Source: Geobacillus genomosp. 3 (GTDB lineage: Bacteria > Bacillota > Bacilli > Bacillales > Anoxybacillaceae). From it: a stretch of DNA of 64,000 nt. Under the pieces are notes generated by a model. It made no database searches. It saw nothing but the letters and a program-made list of their open reading frames with translations, and was not told the DNA's origin. The translations under genes were made by a program, and so were the position numbers. Positions 1 to 8,022 of the stretch are shown here, piece after piece; positions within the stretch are counted from its first letter, which is position 1; each line of letters starts with the position of its first letter. Where the stretch lies: contig NC_022080.4 of NCBI RefSeq assembly GCF_000445995.2, forward strand, positions 992,001 through 1,056,000. The letters run 5' to 3'.

Positions 1-705
1 GACAGAAAAGAGAATAATAAAACCACCGATCATTAACAACGTCTGGACGGAGGAGCGGACAGCGTCGCCGAGCAGTTTGCCAAGCGGTTGTTCGTTTTTC
101 AACCGCGTTTTGTGCAACGTGCGCAGCGCATACGGAAACGAAAACGGGCGGGGGCTTCGCTTTGGCCGCCCTTGTTCCTTTCGGATGCCGTGAAAACGCA
201 TGATCAATCCGACGCCAATGTTCCCTAAATAATGGGAAACAGCCAACACAAGACCGAGATGTGGATTGTTGAAAAATCCAGCCGAAACAGCGCCAAAAAT
301 GAACAGCGGGTTCGACGAGTTAGTGAAGGAAGCGAGCCGCTCGGCTTCAATGGTAGATAGTTGTTTCTCCTGGTACAGGCGGGCGGTCAGTTTGGCTCCG
401 GACGGGTAGCCGGACGCCATTCCCATCGCCCAGGCAAACCCGCCAACGCCCGGGACCCGAAACAACGGGCGCATCAGCGGTTCAAGCAAGACGCCGAGAA
501 AGTTCACGACGCCAAAACTGATGAGCAGCTCTGAGACGATGAAAAACGGCAAGAGCGACGGAAAAACGACTTCCCACCACATATTTAAACCGCGAATGGA
601 CGCCTCAAGCGACTGTTTCGGGTAGCAAATGAGCGAAAACGCAAATAAGGTGACAGCGGAAGCGAGCAGTGCCGTTTTCAATTTTGTTCCCCAGTTTCGT
701 TTCAA
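1..705 (-). CDS. ylbJ: Sporulation integral membrane protein YlbJ (partial, C-terminus off the window)
   Basis: Multi-spanning membrane protein of the nucleoside-recognition (Gate) fold family, needed in B. subtilis for making heat-resistant spores. I read 235 codons without a stop from a TTG at 705, preceded on the minus strand by a GGGGGGAG ribosome site. The visible part has an N-terminal hydrophobic segment, a WWEVVFPSLLPFFI stretch and the PSGAKLTARLY and NSSNPLFIFGA motifs typical of the family. The gene leaves the window at base 1, so its end is not seen. It is divergent from ylbK, as in B. subtilis. Identity rests on sequence recognition and neighbourhood. Confidence 0.85.
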   Translation of the reverse strand, partial: MKRNWGTKLKTALLASAVTLFAFSLICYPKQSLEASIRGLNMWWEVVFPSLLPFFIVSELLISFGVVNFLGVLLEPLMRPLFRVPGVGGFAWAMGMASGYPSGAKLTARLYQEKQLSTIEAERLASFTNSSNPLFIFGAVSAGFFNNPHLGLVLAVSHYLGNIGVGLIMRFHGIRKEQGRPKRSPRPFSFPYALRTLHKTRLKNEQPLGKLLGDAVRSSVQTLLMIGGFIILFSV

Positions 706-835
706 CGTTCTCCCCCCTTTTCTCGCCGTGCGGCTTTGCGCGGTACAACCTCATATAACCTAATATACGAGCATAGGGGGACGTTTTAGACCATAAGATG
801 AAAGCGGGGAGCGCCGCAGCGAAGGGGGGAGGATT

Positions 836-1624
836 GTGCCGCCGAAGGTCGGATTGGCGCTCGGTTCAGGAGGGGCGCGCGGATTTGCCCATCTTGGCGT
901 ATTAAAAGTATTGGAGGAGGAAGATATTCCGGTGTCCTGCTTGGCCGGCAGCAGCATCGGGGCTCTGATCGCCGTTCTTTATGCGAGCGGTCATGGCCTC
1001 AACCGGCTCTATCGGCTCGCTAAATCGTTCCGGCGCAACGATTTTCTTGACTGGACGGTACCAAAAATGGGGTTGATTGCCGGCGATCGCATCGCTGAGT
1101 TCATCCGTTTGTTGACGAAAGGGAAACGAATCGAGGATCTTTCTCCGCCGGTGGCGGTTGTCGCTGCCGATTTGCAGACGGGGGGGAAAGTCGTGTTTCG
1201 GCAAGGGGAAGCGGCTCAGGCGGTGCGGGCGAGCATTTCGATTCCCGGAATTTTTGTGCCGGCTGAGATAGATGGGAGGCTGCTTGTCGACGGCGGCGTC
1301 GTCGATCGGGTGCCGGTATCGGTCGTTCGGGCGATGGGGGCGGATATTGTCATCGCCGTCGATGTCGCCCCGCTTAACACGAGGGCAGAAATTACATCGA
1401 TTGTCGATGTAATTTGGCAGAGCCTCGACATTTTGCAAGCCGAGCTCGTCGCCTACCGCCAGCTCGCCTCAGACGTGATGATCCGGCCGCGTGTTGAGCG
1501 ATACAGCTCGCGGGCGTTTACGGATGTTGAGGAAATTATCGCCTGCGGCGAAGAAGAAGCGCGGAGACGGATCAGGGCGATCCGCCAAGCGATCGAACAG
1601 TGGAAGGAGCCATGGCACGAATGA
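836..1624 (+). CDS. ylbK: Patatin-like phospholipase family protein YlbK
   Basis: A 262-residue patatin-family acyl hydrolase, probably acting on lipid acyl esters; the physiological substrate is unknown. The catalytic layout is complete: oxyanion-hole glycines GSGGARG at residues 10-16, nucleophile elbow GSSIG with Ser40, and the dyad Asp in DGG near residue 152. Start is GTG 836 after a GGGGGGAGG ribosome site. There is no signal peptide or membrane segment. The stop overlaps the ATG of ylbL (ATGA at 1621), so the two are translationally coupled. Confidence 0.9.
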   Translation: MPPKVGLALGSGGARGFAHLGVLKVLEEEDIPVSCLAGSSIGALIAVLYASGHGLNRLYRLAKSFRRNDFLDWTVPKMGLIAGDRIAEFIRLLTKGKRIEDLSPPVAVVAADLQTGGKVVFRQGEAAQAVRASISIPGIFVPAEIDGRLLVDGGVVDRVPVSVVRAMGADIVIAVDVAPLNTRAEITSIVDVIWQSLDILQAELVAYRQLASDVMIRPRVERYSSRAFTDVEEIIACGEEEARRRIRAIRQAIEQWKEPWHE

Positions 1625-2640
1625 AAAAACGGACGTATATCGCAGCGTTTTTCTTTGGCATTGCCCTCGCATTTCTGCTCATTTTTATGAAGCTCCCATA
1701 TTATGTAACGATGCCGGGAAGTGCACAAAACTTAAAGCCGCTCGTTCATGTCGAACACGGTGACCGCGATGCGGGAACGTTTATGTTGACGACGGTCCGC
1801 ATGGGACGGGCGAACGTCATCGCGTATTTGCTCGCCCATATCCGCCCGTTTTACGAGCTGCATCCAGTAGAGGAGATCAGACAGGAAGGGGAGAGCGACA
1901 AAGAATATACGATGCGCCAGCTTGAGCTCATGGAACAGTCAAAAGAGGCGGCGATCGTTGTCGCTTACCGGCACGCCGGAAAGCCGGTCGCGTATGAGGC
2001 AAAAGGTGTGTACGTGATGAGTGTTCTTCCTAATATGCCAGCAGCCGGTCTCCTGGAAGCCGGCGACCGCATTGCTGCGATCGACGGTCGGCCGCTCAAC
2101 TCGTCAGAGCAAATGGTAAACTACGTTCGGGAAAAAGAAGCCGGCGATCGTGTCCACATCACGTTTGTCCGCGACTGGAAGCGGCAGGAGGCCGTGCTTC
2201 GGCTGAAGCCGTTTCCGCACCATCCGAATCAAGTCGGCCTTGGTGTGACATTGATGACGGACTATGACGTCCGCACCGATCCGCCGGTGGACGTCGATTC
2301 GGAACAAATCGGCGGTCCGTCAGCCGGACTCATGTTTTCACTCGAAATTTATAATCAGCTCGTAGATGAGGATATAACGAAAGGACAGAAAATCGCCGGC
2401 ACTGGAACGATTGACGTTCATGGGAAAGTCGGCCCAATTGGCGGCATTTCGCAAAAAGTCGTGGCGGCCGACCGTGAAGGAGCGGATGTGTTCTTCGCCC
2501 CGAATGAGCATGGCGCGCCGTCGTCAAACTATCGTAAAGCGGTCGAGACGGCGCAAAAAATCGGGACGAAGATGAAAATCGTCCCGGTCGATACGTTTGA
2601 TGACGCGATCCGCTATTTGCGTTCGATGCCGGAGGAGTAG
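1621..2640 (+). CDS. ylbL: PDZ/Lon-type membrane-anchored serine protease YlbL
   Basis: Membrane protein of about 339 residues: one N-terminal transmembrane helix (residues 5-25), an extracytoplasmic PDZ domain (about 120-200, with [16 protein letters not shown]) and a C-terminal Lon S16 protease domain. The Ser-Lys dyad is visible as Ser234 in GGPSAG and Lys279 in ISQKV, a spacing normal for Lon. In B. subtilis YlbL takes part in removing the SOS division inhibitor YneA. Start chosen at ATG 1621, which overlaps the ylbK stop and lies 11 nt after AAGGAG; ATG 1612 is possible but only 2 nt from that site. The 3' end overlaps convergent ylbM by 28 bp. Confidence 0.88.
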   Translation: MKKRTYIAAFFFGIALAFLLIFMKLPYYVTMPGSAQNLKPLVHVEHGDRDAGTFMLTTVRMGRANVIAYLLAHIRPFYELHPVEEIRQEGESDKEYTMRQLELMEQSKEAAIVVAYRHAGKPVAYEAKGVYVMSVLPNMPAAGLLEAGDRIAAIDGRPLNSSEQMVNYVREKEAGDRVHITFVRDWKRQEAVLRLKPFPHHPNQVGLGVTLMTDYDVRTDPPVDVDSEQIGGPSAGLMFSLEIYNQLVDEDITKGQKIAGTGTIDVHGKVGPIGGISQKVVAADREGADVFFAPNEHGAPSSNYRKAVETAQKIGTKMKIVPVDTFDDAIRYLRSMPEE

Positions 2641-3833
2641 ATGGGCGCCGTCGCGTATTCTTCCTTTAGCGCGGCGCTGTATAGCGGCTCGGGAAAGGCG
2701 GCGGCATAGACGGCTGTCGCCTTTTTTTCTTGCTCATATAGCGGATCGCCGTTCAGTTTGGCAGCCTTGGCGGCGAGCGGCAACGCCAGTTCCTTCTTCA
2801 CCTGCTGCAAGTAGCGGCGGCCGGTTTCGTTCATGCCGAGCAGCCGGATGTACGTCGGGGCCATTGCCTTATTTTGTTCCTCTTTTGTGAAATTCGTCAA
2901 TACATGCGCGCATAGACGCTGCAGCCTCGTCCAGGTGTACCGTTTTGTCTTCGTGGCGGCGATGAAAGCAGCAAACGTTTCGGCGCCGGCAATTTTTTGC
3001 TTCAGTCGGTATTCGATGCCTTCCTCGACTCCGGCGATGCGGCGCAATTCCTCTTCGGTGGCTGTCAACAGCCGGTATTTCAGCAGCGGAAAATACATCT
3101 CCCAATCGTGCCAACGCCCGTACGTCAGCCGATATTGCCGCAGCTGTTCGGCGGTGGCGGACGGGATGTACGCAGCAATTCGTTCCAGCTGCCCGGTTTG
3201 CCCCAACGCGTTCCGCAAGCTTGTGGCGCTGGCGATGGATGGGTGGGAAAACGATTCGTCATGATACCCGGCTGCCAGGCGTGGGATGGTGCGCGGTACG
3301 ATTGCCAGCTTGTTTTGTTGAATCGCTTTCACGTACGCAAAGCCAAGCACATTGTTTGGCTTTGATAAGTCGAGCGGGACGGAACCAAGCTGCCGCCACG
3401 CTTCGGCGTTCGCTTTCGGGAAGCTTTGCCCGCGCGCAAGTCCGGCACGGACGAGGGAGTCAAACTCCTCTTTTCGCTGAAACAACGTTTCGACGGCAGA
3501 CAAAAAGGCGGTGATGTCACCAGATTCGCTGCCAAAGCAAAGTTCCCGACAGCCGAGGGCATCAAGCAGCCGCACCGCTCCGTGCGCAAACTGCTCGGCC
3601 GCCTGAACGGCGAATACGTACGGCAGTTCGATGACGAGATCCACGCCTGCAGCCAGTGCCATTTTCGTCCGCGCCCATTTTGAAACGATAGCCGGTTCGC
3701 CGCGCTGCAGGAAATTTCCGCTCATGACGGCAATAAGGCAGTCGGCCCCAGTTTTTTTCTTCGTTTCTTGCAAATGATGCCAATGGCCGTTATGAAACGG
3801 GTTGTATTCAACGATGACGCCGGCAGCTTTCAT
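2613..3833 (-). CDS. tmcAL: tRNA(Met) cytidine acetate ligase TmcAL (YlbM)
   Basis: Enzyme of 406 residues that activates acetate with ATP and acetylates the wobble cytidine (ac4C34) of elongator tRNA-Met. The family start is clear: EYNPFHNGH at residues 9-17, where HNGH is the nucleotide-binding HxGH motif. The frame is open upstream to 4241, but family members begin at MKAAG, so ATG 3833, preceded by GGGGAG, is taken as the start. An in-frame AGGAGG with GTG further up (near 3895) could add about 20 residues; see the overlapping small leader frame. Convergent with ylbL, with 28 bp of tail overlap. Confidence 0.92.
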   Translation of the reverse strand: MKAAGVIVEYNPFHNGHWHHLQETKKKTGADCLIAVMSGNFLQRGEPAIVSKWARTKMALAAGVDLVIELPYVFAVQAAEQFAHGAVRLLDALGCRELCFGSESGDITAFLSAVETLFQRKEEFDSLVRAGLARGQSFPKANAEAWRQLGSVPLDLSKPNNVLGFAYVKAIQQNKLAIVPRTIPRLAAGYHDESFSHPSIASATSLRNALGQTGQLERIAAYIPSATAEQLRQYRLTYGRWHDWEMYFPLLKYRLLTATEEELRRIAGVEEGIEYRLKQKIAGAETFAAFIAATKTKRYTWTRLQRLCAHVLTNFTKEEQNKAMAPTYIRLLGMNETGRRYLQQVKKELALPLAAKAAKLNGDPLYEQEKKATAVYAAAFPEPLYSAALKEEYATAPIYSSGIERK

Positions 3834-3889
3834 GGCCAATCTCCCCAACAGAACACATGCCGACTGATGTTCAAACGATCGTTCGTCAA
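3830..3889 (-). CDS. Possible 19-codon leader peptide coupled to tmcAL
   Basis: A TTG-started frame of 19 codons lies directly upstream of tmcAL. Its ribosome site AGGAGG is 8 nt before the TTG, a better match than that of tmcAL itself, and its TGA overlaps the tmcAL ATG (ATGA). This arrangement suggests translational coupling. No family is recognised; the peptide would begin MTNDRLNIS and end WGDWP. It may be chance, since the same DNA is also open in the tmcAL frame. Confidence 0.3.
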   Translation of the reverse strand: MTNDRLNISRHVFCWGDWP

Positions 3890-4148
3890 TCGTCACACCT
3901 CCTGTATGTAATCTAGTATGAAAGAAGCGGCAGCGGAGATCAACTGCGAGTGTGGAGATGACGCTTGTCAAAGAAGCAAAAAACAGCCGATGGCAAGCAC
4001 AGCGAGGAGCAGTGTCGACTTTGGTCCAGTTGCCAACAGGCAAAAGCGTGCATGTTGACAGGGAATTTTGGAAATGATGGGAGTATGCCTTTCCGTCCGC
4101 TTTATTTCCCTTTTTCCGAAAGGCGAAATGGTTGTAAAGAAAAAACAT

Positions 4149-4177
4149 TGACAAAAATACAAACGGAACGTATAATT
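4149..4177 (+). promoter_or_regulatory. Sigma-A promoter for ylbN-rpmF
   Basis: Perfect TTGACA at 4149-4154 and perfect TATAAT at 4172-4177 with a 17-bp spacer, 25 bp before the ylbN start. The remainder of the 369-bp gap between tmcAL and ylbN (3834-4202) shows only the tmcAL leader region and no further gene that I can support. Confidence 0.9.
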
Positions 4178-4202
4178 TTATTCGTTGCCTTGAGGTGATC
4201 AT

Positions 4203-4745
4203 ATGAAATGGACGGTTCAACAGCTTCGCCGTTTCCAGCATAAAGAAATGGCGATTGACGAGACGGTCGATGTGTCTGATTTAAAGCAAATCGACACGTT
4301 GATCCGTGAGATTTCACCGGTTCGCGTCCAAGGAAAAGCAGATGTCGGTTCGACAAAGTTCACGTTTCACTTGACGCTGTCGGGAACGATGGTGTTGCCG
4401 TGTTCGCGGACGCTCGTCGATGTTGCGTATCCGTTTTCCATCAAGACGACGGAGACGTTTTTTGCCGACGGCGGCGATTTTGTCGAAACGGACGAGGACA
4501 CCCATATCGTGACCGGGGAAACTATTGATTTGAATCCCGTTATTCGCGAACTTATTTTGCTTGAAATCCCGTTGCAGCTCATTGCTGACGACCCGGCCGC
4601 TGGCGGGGCGCCGCAGCACGGAGAAGGATGGGACGTTCTTTCGGAAGAGCAATGGGAAAAGGCGCTCGAAGAGCGGACAGCGAACAAAGTCGATCCTCGT
4701 CTAGCAGGGTTGGCCAAGTTTTTTGAAGAGAAAAATGAGGAATGA
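4203..4745 (+). CDS. ylbN: DUF177/YceD family protein YlbN
   Basis: Cytoplasmic protein of 180 residues in the DUF177 (YceD) family. It nearly always sits directly upstream of rpmF in bacteria and is thought to have a role in 23S rRNA processing or ribosome assembly; its biochemical activity is not established. Start ATG 4203 follows GAGGTGATC. The acidic C-terminal third (about residues 130-180) is typical. It is the first gene of a two-gene unit with rpmF behind a strong sigma-A promoter. Confidence 0.88.
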   Translation: MKWTVQQLRRFQHKEMAIDETVDVSDLKQIDTLIREISPVRVQGKADVGSTKFTFHLTLSGTMVLPCSRTLVDVAYPFSIKTTETFFADGGDFVETDEDTHIVTGETIDLNPVIRELILLEIPLQLIADDPAAGGAPQHGEGWDVLSEEQWEKALEERTANKVDPRLAGLAKFFEEKNEE

Positions 4746-4892
4746 CATCTACCGGCGTTGCCGGCCGATGGCGCCGATGAAATGCGCACCGTCCGGCAGC
4801 TGCCTTGTTTGCCGGCGGACGGCGGCCCGATCAACGGTTGTCCGCCTGCTGGCATCGATAAGCTGAATGTGCCGGACAAGGAGGTGGGAACG

Positions 4893-5066
4893 ATGGCAGT
4901 ACCTTTTAGAAGAACATCGAAAACGAGAAAAAGACTGCGCCGCACACACTTTAAACTGCAAGTGCCAGGCATGGTGCAATGCCCGAACTGCGGCGAATGG
5001 AAATTGGCGCACCGCGTCTGCAAAGCATGCGGAACGTACAAAGGAAGAGATGTCGTCAACAAATAA
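4893..5066 (+). CDS. rpmF: 50S ribosomal protein L32
   Basis: L32 of 57 residues, a component of the large ribosomal subunit. Basic N-terminal tail starting [16 protein letters not shown] and a zinc ribbon with Cys30, Cys33, Cys43 and Cys46, so this is the C+ (zinc-binding) form. ATG 4893 follows AAGGAGGTGGG. The 147-bp spacer from ylbN is very GC-rich and rich in CCGGC inverted repeats. A rho-independent terminator follows the gene. Confidence 0.98.
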   Translation: MAVPFRRTSKTRKRLRRTHFKLQVPGMVQCPNCGEWKLAHRVCKACGTYKGRDVVNK

Positions 5067-5082
5067 TGACCGGCATCACGCG

Positions 5083-5114
5083 AAAGGCTGTCCGAACATA
5101 GGGCAGCCTTTTTT
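5083..5114 (+). terminator. Terminator after rpmF
   Basis: Stem AAAGGCTGTCC / GGGCAGCCTTT (one G-T pair) with a 7-nt loop, running into a T tract. It ends the ylbN-rpmF transcript before the crotonase gene. Confidence 0.9.
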
Positions 5115-5182
5115 ATCAACTCCCGCCTCGAAGCGTTTGCATAGGTGGGAGAACGTTCAACATACGAAAGGGGAGACAGGTC

Positions 5183-5938
5183 ATGGAAGCGATGGTAGAA
5201 CATCACGGCGGCATCGCACTGTTTACGATTTGCCGTCCCGAAAGGCGCAATGCAATCAACTTTACTGTTATGCATGCTCTCGAACGGGCGCTCGAGCAAG
5301 CGGCGGTCGATGATGAAGTGAAAGTGTTCGCCATTACCGGCACTGGCGGCGAGGCGTTTTGTTCTGGCGGCGATCTAAGCGAGTTCGGGCATTTGCGCGG
5401 CGCCGAGGCGAAACAAATGCTCATGCGCATGGGGGAGTTGCTGTACAAGCTGTTGACGTTCCCAAAACCGACGGCGGCGCTTGTCAACGGAACGGCGATG
5501 GGTGGGGGCTGCGAGCTGGCGACCGCTTGCGACTTCCGCTTTGTGAAGGAAGGGTGCCGAATCGGGTTTGTTCAAGGCCGACTCGGCATTACGACCGGTT
5601 GGGGCGGCGCGTCCATGCTGTTGGAAAAGCTTCCATATGCGCGGGCGCTCGATTTGTTGTTACGCGCTGAGCCGATGACGGCTGAGGCGATGGCCGCGTA
5701 TGGCTGGGCCGATGCTGTTCTGCCGGCTGACTGCTGGCGCGAACAATGGCAGGCTCAGCTTGCCCCCTATGCGGCGCGCTCGCTCGCTGTCTTGCAAGCC
5801 TATAAGGCGGCGGCGGGCGAAAAATGGCGAACGGCTTGGTTTCGGGAGCGATTTTTCGCCGAAATCGATCGCTGTGCCGAGCTATGGGGATCGGCGGAAC
5901 ATGAACAGGCATTGCGCACTTTTTTTCGCAAGAAGTAA
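5183..5938 (+). CDS. Enoyl-CoA hydratase/isomerase (crotonase) family protein
   Basis: Crotonase-fold protein of 251 residues. Oxyanion-hole segments are present (CSGGDL at 60-65 and GTAMGGGCELA at 103-113). Of the two catalytic glutamates of true enoyl-CoA hydratases, Glu111 is kept but the second position is occupied by Gln131 in the QGRLGITTGWGG stretch. The TGWGG pattern resembles acyl-CoA decarboxylase-like members such as ethylmalonyl-CoA decarboxylase rather than hydratases. That assignment is inference; the acyl-CoA substrate is unknown. Start ATG 5183 follows AAGGGGAGA. The gene stands between two terminators and is absent from this position in B. subtilis. Confidence 0.85.
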   Translation: MEAMVEHHGGIALFTICRPERRNAINFTVMHALERALEQAAVDDEVKVFAITGTGGEAFCSGGDLSEFGHLRGAEAKQMLMRMGELLYKLLTFPKPTAALVNGTAMGGGCELATACDFRFVKEGCRIGFVQGRLGITTGWGGASMLLEKLPYARALDLLLRAEPMTAEAMAAYGWADAVLPADCWREQWQAQLAPYAARSLAVLQAYKAAAGEKWRTAWFRERFFAEIDRCAELWGSAEHEQALRTFFRKK

Positions 5939-6007
5939 TTTTTTCCTTCTACCGTTTCTATTAGCCGCATACATATAATGACAAAGCGGCGATAAGGGGG
6001 GAAGGGG

Positions 6008-6583
6008 ATGACAGGAGTACGCCAGGATGCGTGGACGAAAGAAGAGGATGAACTGTTGGCTAATGTCGTGCTTCAGTATATTCGTGAAGGCGGCACCCAG
6101 CTCGAGGCGTTTGCCGAAGTAGGGCGGCGCTTGTCACGGACGGCCGCAGCGTGCGGATTCCGCTGGAATTCGTACGTTCGCAAACAGTACAAAGAGGAAA
6201 TTGAACAGGCAAAACAGGAGCGGAAAACACGCAAAAAAGAGACGGCATCCGCAAAGGAAGGCGGGGGGCAAACGGAAATGGAAGCGGCGGTTGAAAGCAA
6301 GCTGTCATGGCCGGAAGTGCTGACCTTTTTGCAAGCTGAAGGGCAAAAGGCACGTGACGCCCGGCGGATAGCCGATGAAAACCGGGCGTTAAAAAATGAT
6401 ATGGAACAGCTGCAGCAAATGGTCACAAAATTGCAAATGGAAAAAGAGATGTTGCAAAAACAGTTGGCGGCTGTCCAGGAGGAGTATAAAACGCTGCTCG
6501 CCATTATGGAGCGGGCCCGGAAAATGGTGACAGGCGCTGAAAAACAAGCCGAACAGGCGGCAGAGGGCGTTGGCGAAGGATAA
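6008..6583 (+). CDS. ylbO: RsfA family transcriptional regulator (YlbO-like)
   Basis: Regulator of 191 residues with an N-terminal Myb/SANT-like helix-turn-helix (residues 6-60: [23 protein letters not shown]), a charged linker, and a C-terminal coiled coil (about 120-175) rich in Glu, Gln and Leu. B. subtilis homologues RsfA and YlbO tune sporulation-specific transcription in the sigma-F/sigma-E network. ATG 6008 follows GGGGGGAAGGGG. Upstream CATACATA (5968) resembles a sigma-E -10, and TATAAT overlaps at 5974, but neither has a convincing -35. Confidence 0.85.
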   Translation: MTGVRQDAWTKEEDELLANVVLQYIREGGTQLEAFAEVGRRLSRTAAACGFRWNSYVRKQYKEEIEQAKQERKTRKKETASAKEGGGQTEMEAAVESKLSWPEVLTFLQAEGQKARDARRIADENRALKNDMEQLQQMVTKLQMEKEMLQKQLAAVQEEYKTLLAIMERARKMVTGAEKQAEQAAEGVGEG

Positions 6584-6610
6584 AAGCTGGCTTTTGGGCC
6601 GGCTTTTTTT
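6583..6610 (+). terminator. Terminator after the rsfA-like gene
   Basis: AAAGCTGGC stem paired with GCCGGCTTT across a short loop, followed by seven T. It begins at the last base of the stop codon. Confidence 0.85.
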
Positions 6611-6679
6611 CTTAACGGATTAAAGGCACATTTGCTAAAATAAGGCTAACGTGGTTTTGCAAGAAAGTGGGGGAGAAGC

Positions 6680-7570
6680 GTGAATATTGGCATTGTCGGC
6701 GGCGGCGCAGTCGGGCTGTTGCTCGCTGCTTATCTCGGGCAGCGCCACAAAGTAACGGTTTATACGAGGCGCTTGGCCCAAGCGGAGCAGCTTGCCAAAC
6801 ATGGTGTTTCTCTGAAAAAAAATGGAGAAACGGTGACTGTGGCGGTTCAAGCGCGGCCGTTTGCCGGAGCAGAGCTCGTTGAGCCGCTCGTATTTGTGAC
6901 TGTCAAACAGTATGATATCGCTGCTGTTTGTGCACAACTCGACTCGTTTCGCCGCGTCCGCACGCTTGTTTTTTTGCAAAACGGCATGGGGCATCTCGAA
7001 CAGTTGTCCGTTTTTGCTGACAAAAACGTCGTTGTCGGTGTGGTGGAGCACGGCGCTTTCAAACTTGACGATCGGGCTGTCGTGCATACAGGCGTCGGCA
7101 AGCTGTTGCTCGCTCCGTTATACGGGTCGCCTGCTATGGCTGCCGAACTGTCCGGGGATGATGATTTTCCGATCGAATGGGCGGATGATTGGGAGCGCAT
7201 TCTTGTCGACAAGCTTATCGTTAATGCGGTCATCAATCCGCTGACAGCACTGCTGCAAGTAAAAAACGGGGCGCTCTTGGACGTTGCGCCGTATCGGGAA
7301 ATGATGGCACAGCTGTTCGACGAAGTGCGGCAAGTGCTGCCTCTTCGCGACGCCGGACAGGCATGGCAGCGCATTGTCCATATATGCCGAAACACGGCGG
7401 ACAACTATTCATCGATGTATATGGATGTGGCAAACGGGCGCCGGACGGAAATCGATGCGATTTTAGGCTATGTGCTAAAGCAAGGGGAAGCGCGCGGTAT
7501 TGCGTTGCCGCTCATTCGCTTTGTCGTTTGTGCGCTGAAAGGAAAAGAAGGGGGGAACGCGGATGGGTGA
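6680..7570 (+). CDS. panE: 2-dehydropantoate 2-reductase
   Basis: NADPH-dependent reduction of ketopantoate to pantoate in coenzyme A synthesis. Protein of 296 residues with the Rossmann start MNIGIVGGGAVG (glycines 7-9 and 12) and the conserved VDKLIVNAVINPLTAL segment near residues 172-188, which carries the catalytic Lys. Start GTG 6680 after GGGGGAGAAGC. It corresponds to ylbQ of B. subtilis, a panE paralogue at this locus. The 3' end overlaps the DUF3397 gene by 8 bp. Confidence 0.9.
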   Translation: MNIGIVGGGAVGLLLAAYLGQRHKVTVYTRRLAQAEQLAKHGVSLKKNGETVTVAVQARPFAGAELVEPLVFVTVKQYDIAAVCAQLDSFRRVRTLVFLQNGMGHLEQLSVFADKNVVVGVVEHGAFKLDDRAVVHTGVGKLLLAPLYGSPAMAAELSGDDDFPIEWADDWERILVDKLIVNAVINPLTALLQVKNGALLDVAPYREMMAQLFDEVRQVLPLRDAGQAWQRIVHICRNTADNYSSMYMDVANGRRTEIDAILGYVLKQGEARGIALPLIRFVVCALKGKEGGNADG

Positions 7571-7949
7571 TTGGCTCGCACCGATGCTGGCGACATTTGT
7601 GACGCTGCCACTTTTACTATTTTTGCTCATCTATTTGGGAGCGCGCCTGTTTGGCGGGCGGAAGCGGGCGGCGTTTTACGCTGCGGTCAACGTTGCGACC
7701 GCATTTTTCATCGCTGCTGTCTATTTTTTGCTGGCTGTGTTGTTCGGAAAATCGTATTTGGTTCATCTCCTTCTCTTTTTGTTCGGTCTGCACACCGCCA
7801 TCGCGCTCGGCTATTGGCGGAAAAAGATAGATTTTCGCCCGGCGGCAGTGTTCCGCTTGTTTTGGCGGGCGAGTTTTCTCATTTTTGCTTTCCTTTATGC
7901 CGGGCTGCTCGTATACGGCATGGTGGCGCGCGTCGCCGCCAACCTTTGA
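7563..7949 (+). CDS. DUF3397 family membrane protein
   Basis: Small integral membrane protein of 128 residues with four hydrophobic segments (about 8-28, 38-62, 66-84 and 100-122). It matches DUF3397, a Bacillaceae family found at this position before bshC; no function is known. ATG 7563 lies after GGGGGGAACGCGG and overlaps the panE end, suggesting coupling. Confidence 0.8.
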   Translation: MGDWLAPMLATFVTLPLLLFLLIYLGARLFGGRKRAAFYAAVNVATAFFIAAVYFLLAVLFGKSYLVHLLLFLFGLHTAIALGYWRKKIDFRPAAVFRLFWRASFLIFAFLYAGLLVYGMVARVAANL

Positions 7950-8022
7950 GCAATGATTTTTCTCTCTTTATACCGAACGTGCTATACTCATGAAAGAATA
8001 CATAGGAAAGGGAGTTTTCGCC

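Noticed and set aside
3834..4241. Extending TmcAL by 136 residues to 4241
   Set aside because: The extension has no family match, runs through the ylbN promoter and start, and TmcAL proteins begin at the EYNPFHNGH block.
4367..5299. Minus-strand frame of 310 codons across ylbN, rpmF and the crotonase start
   Set aside because: Covers two conserved plus-strand genes and a terminator; no ribosome site or family resemblance.
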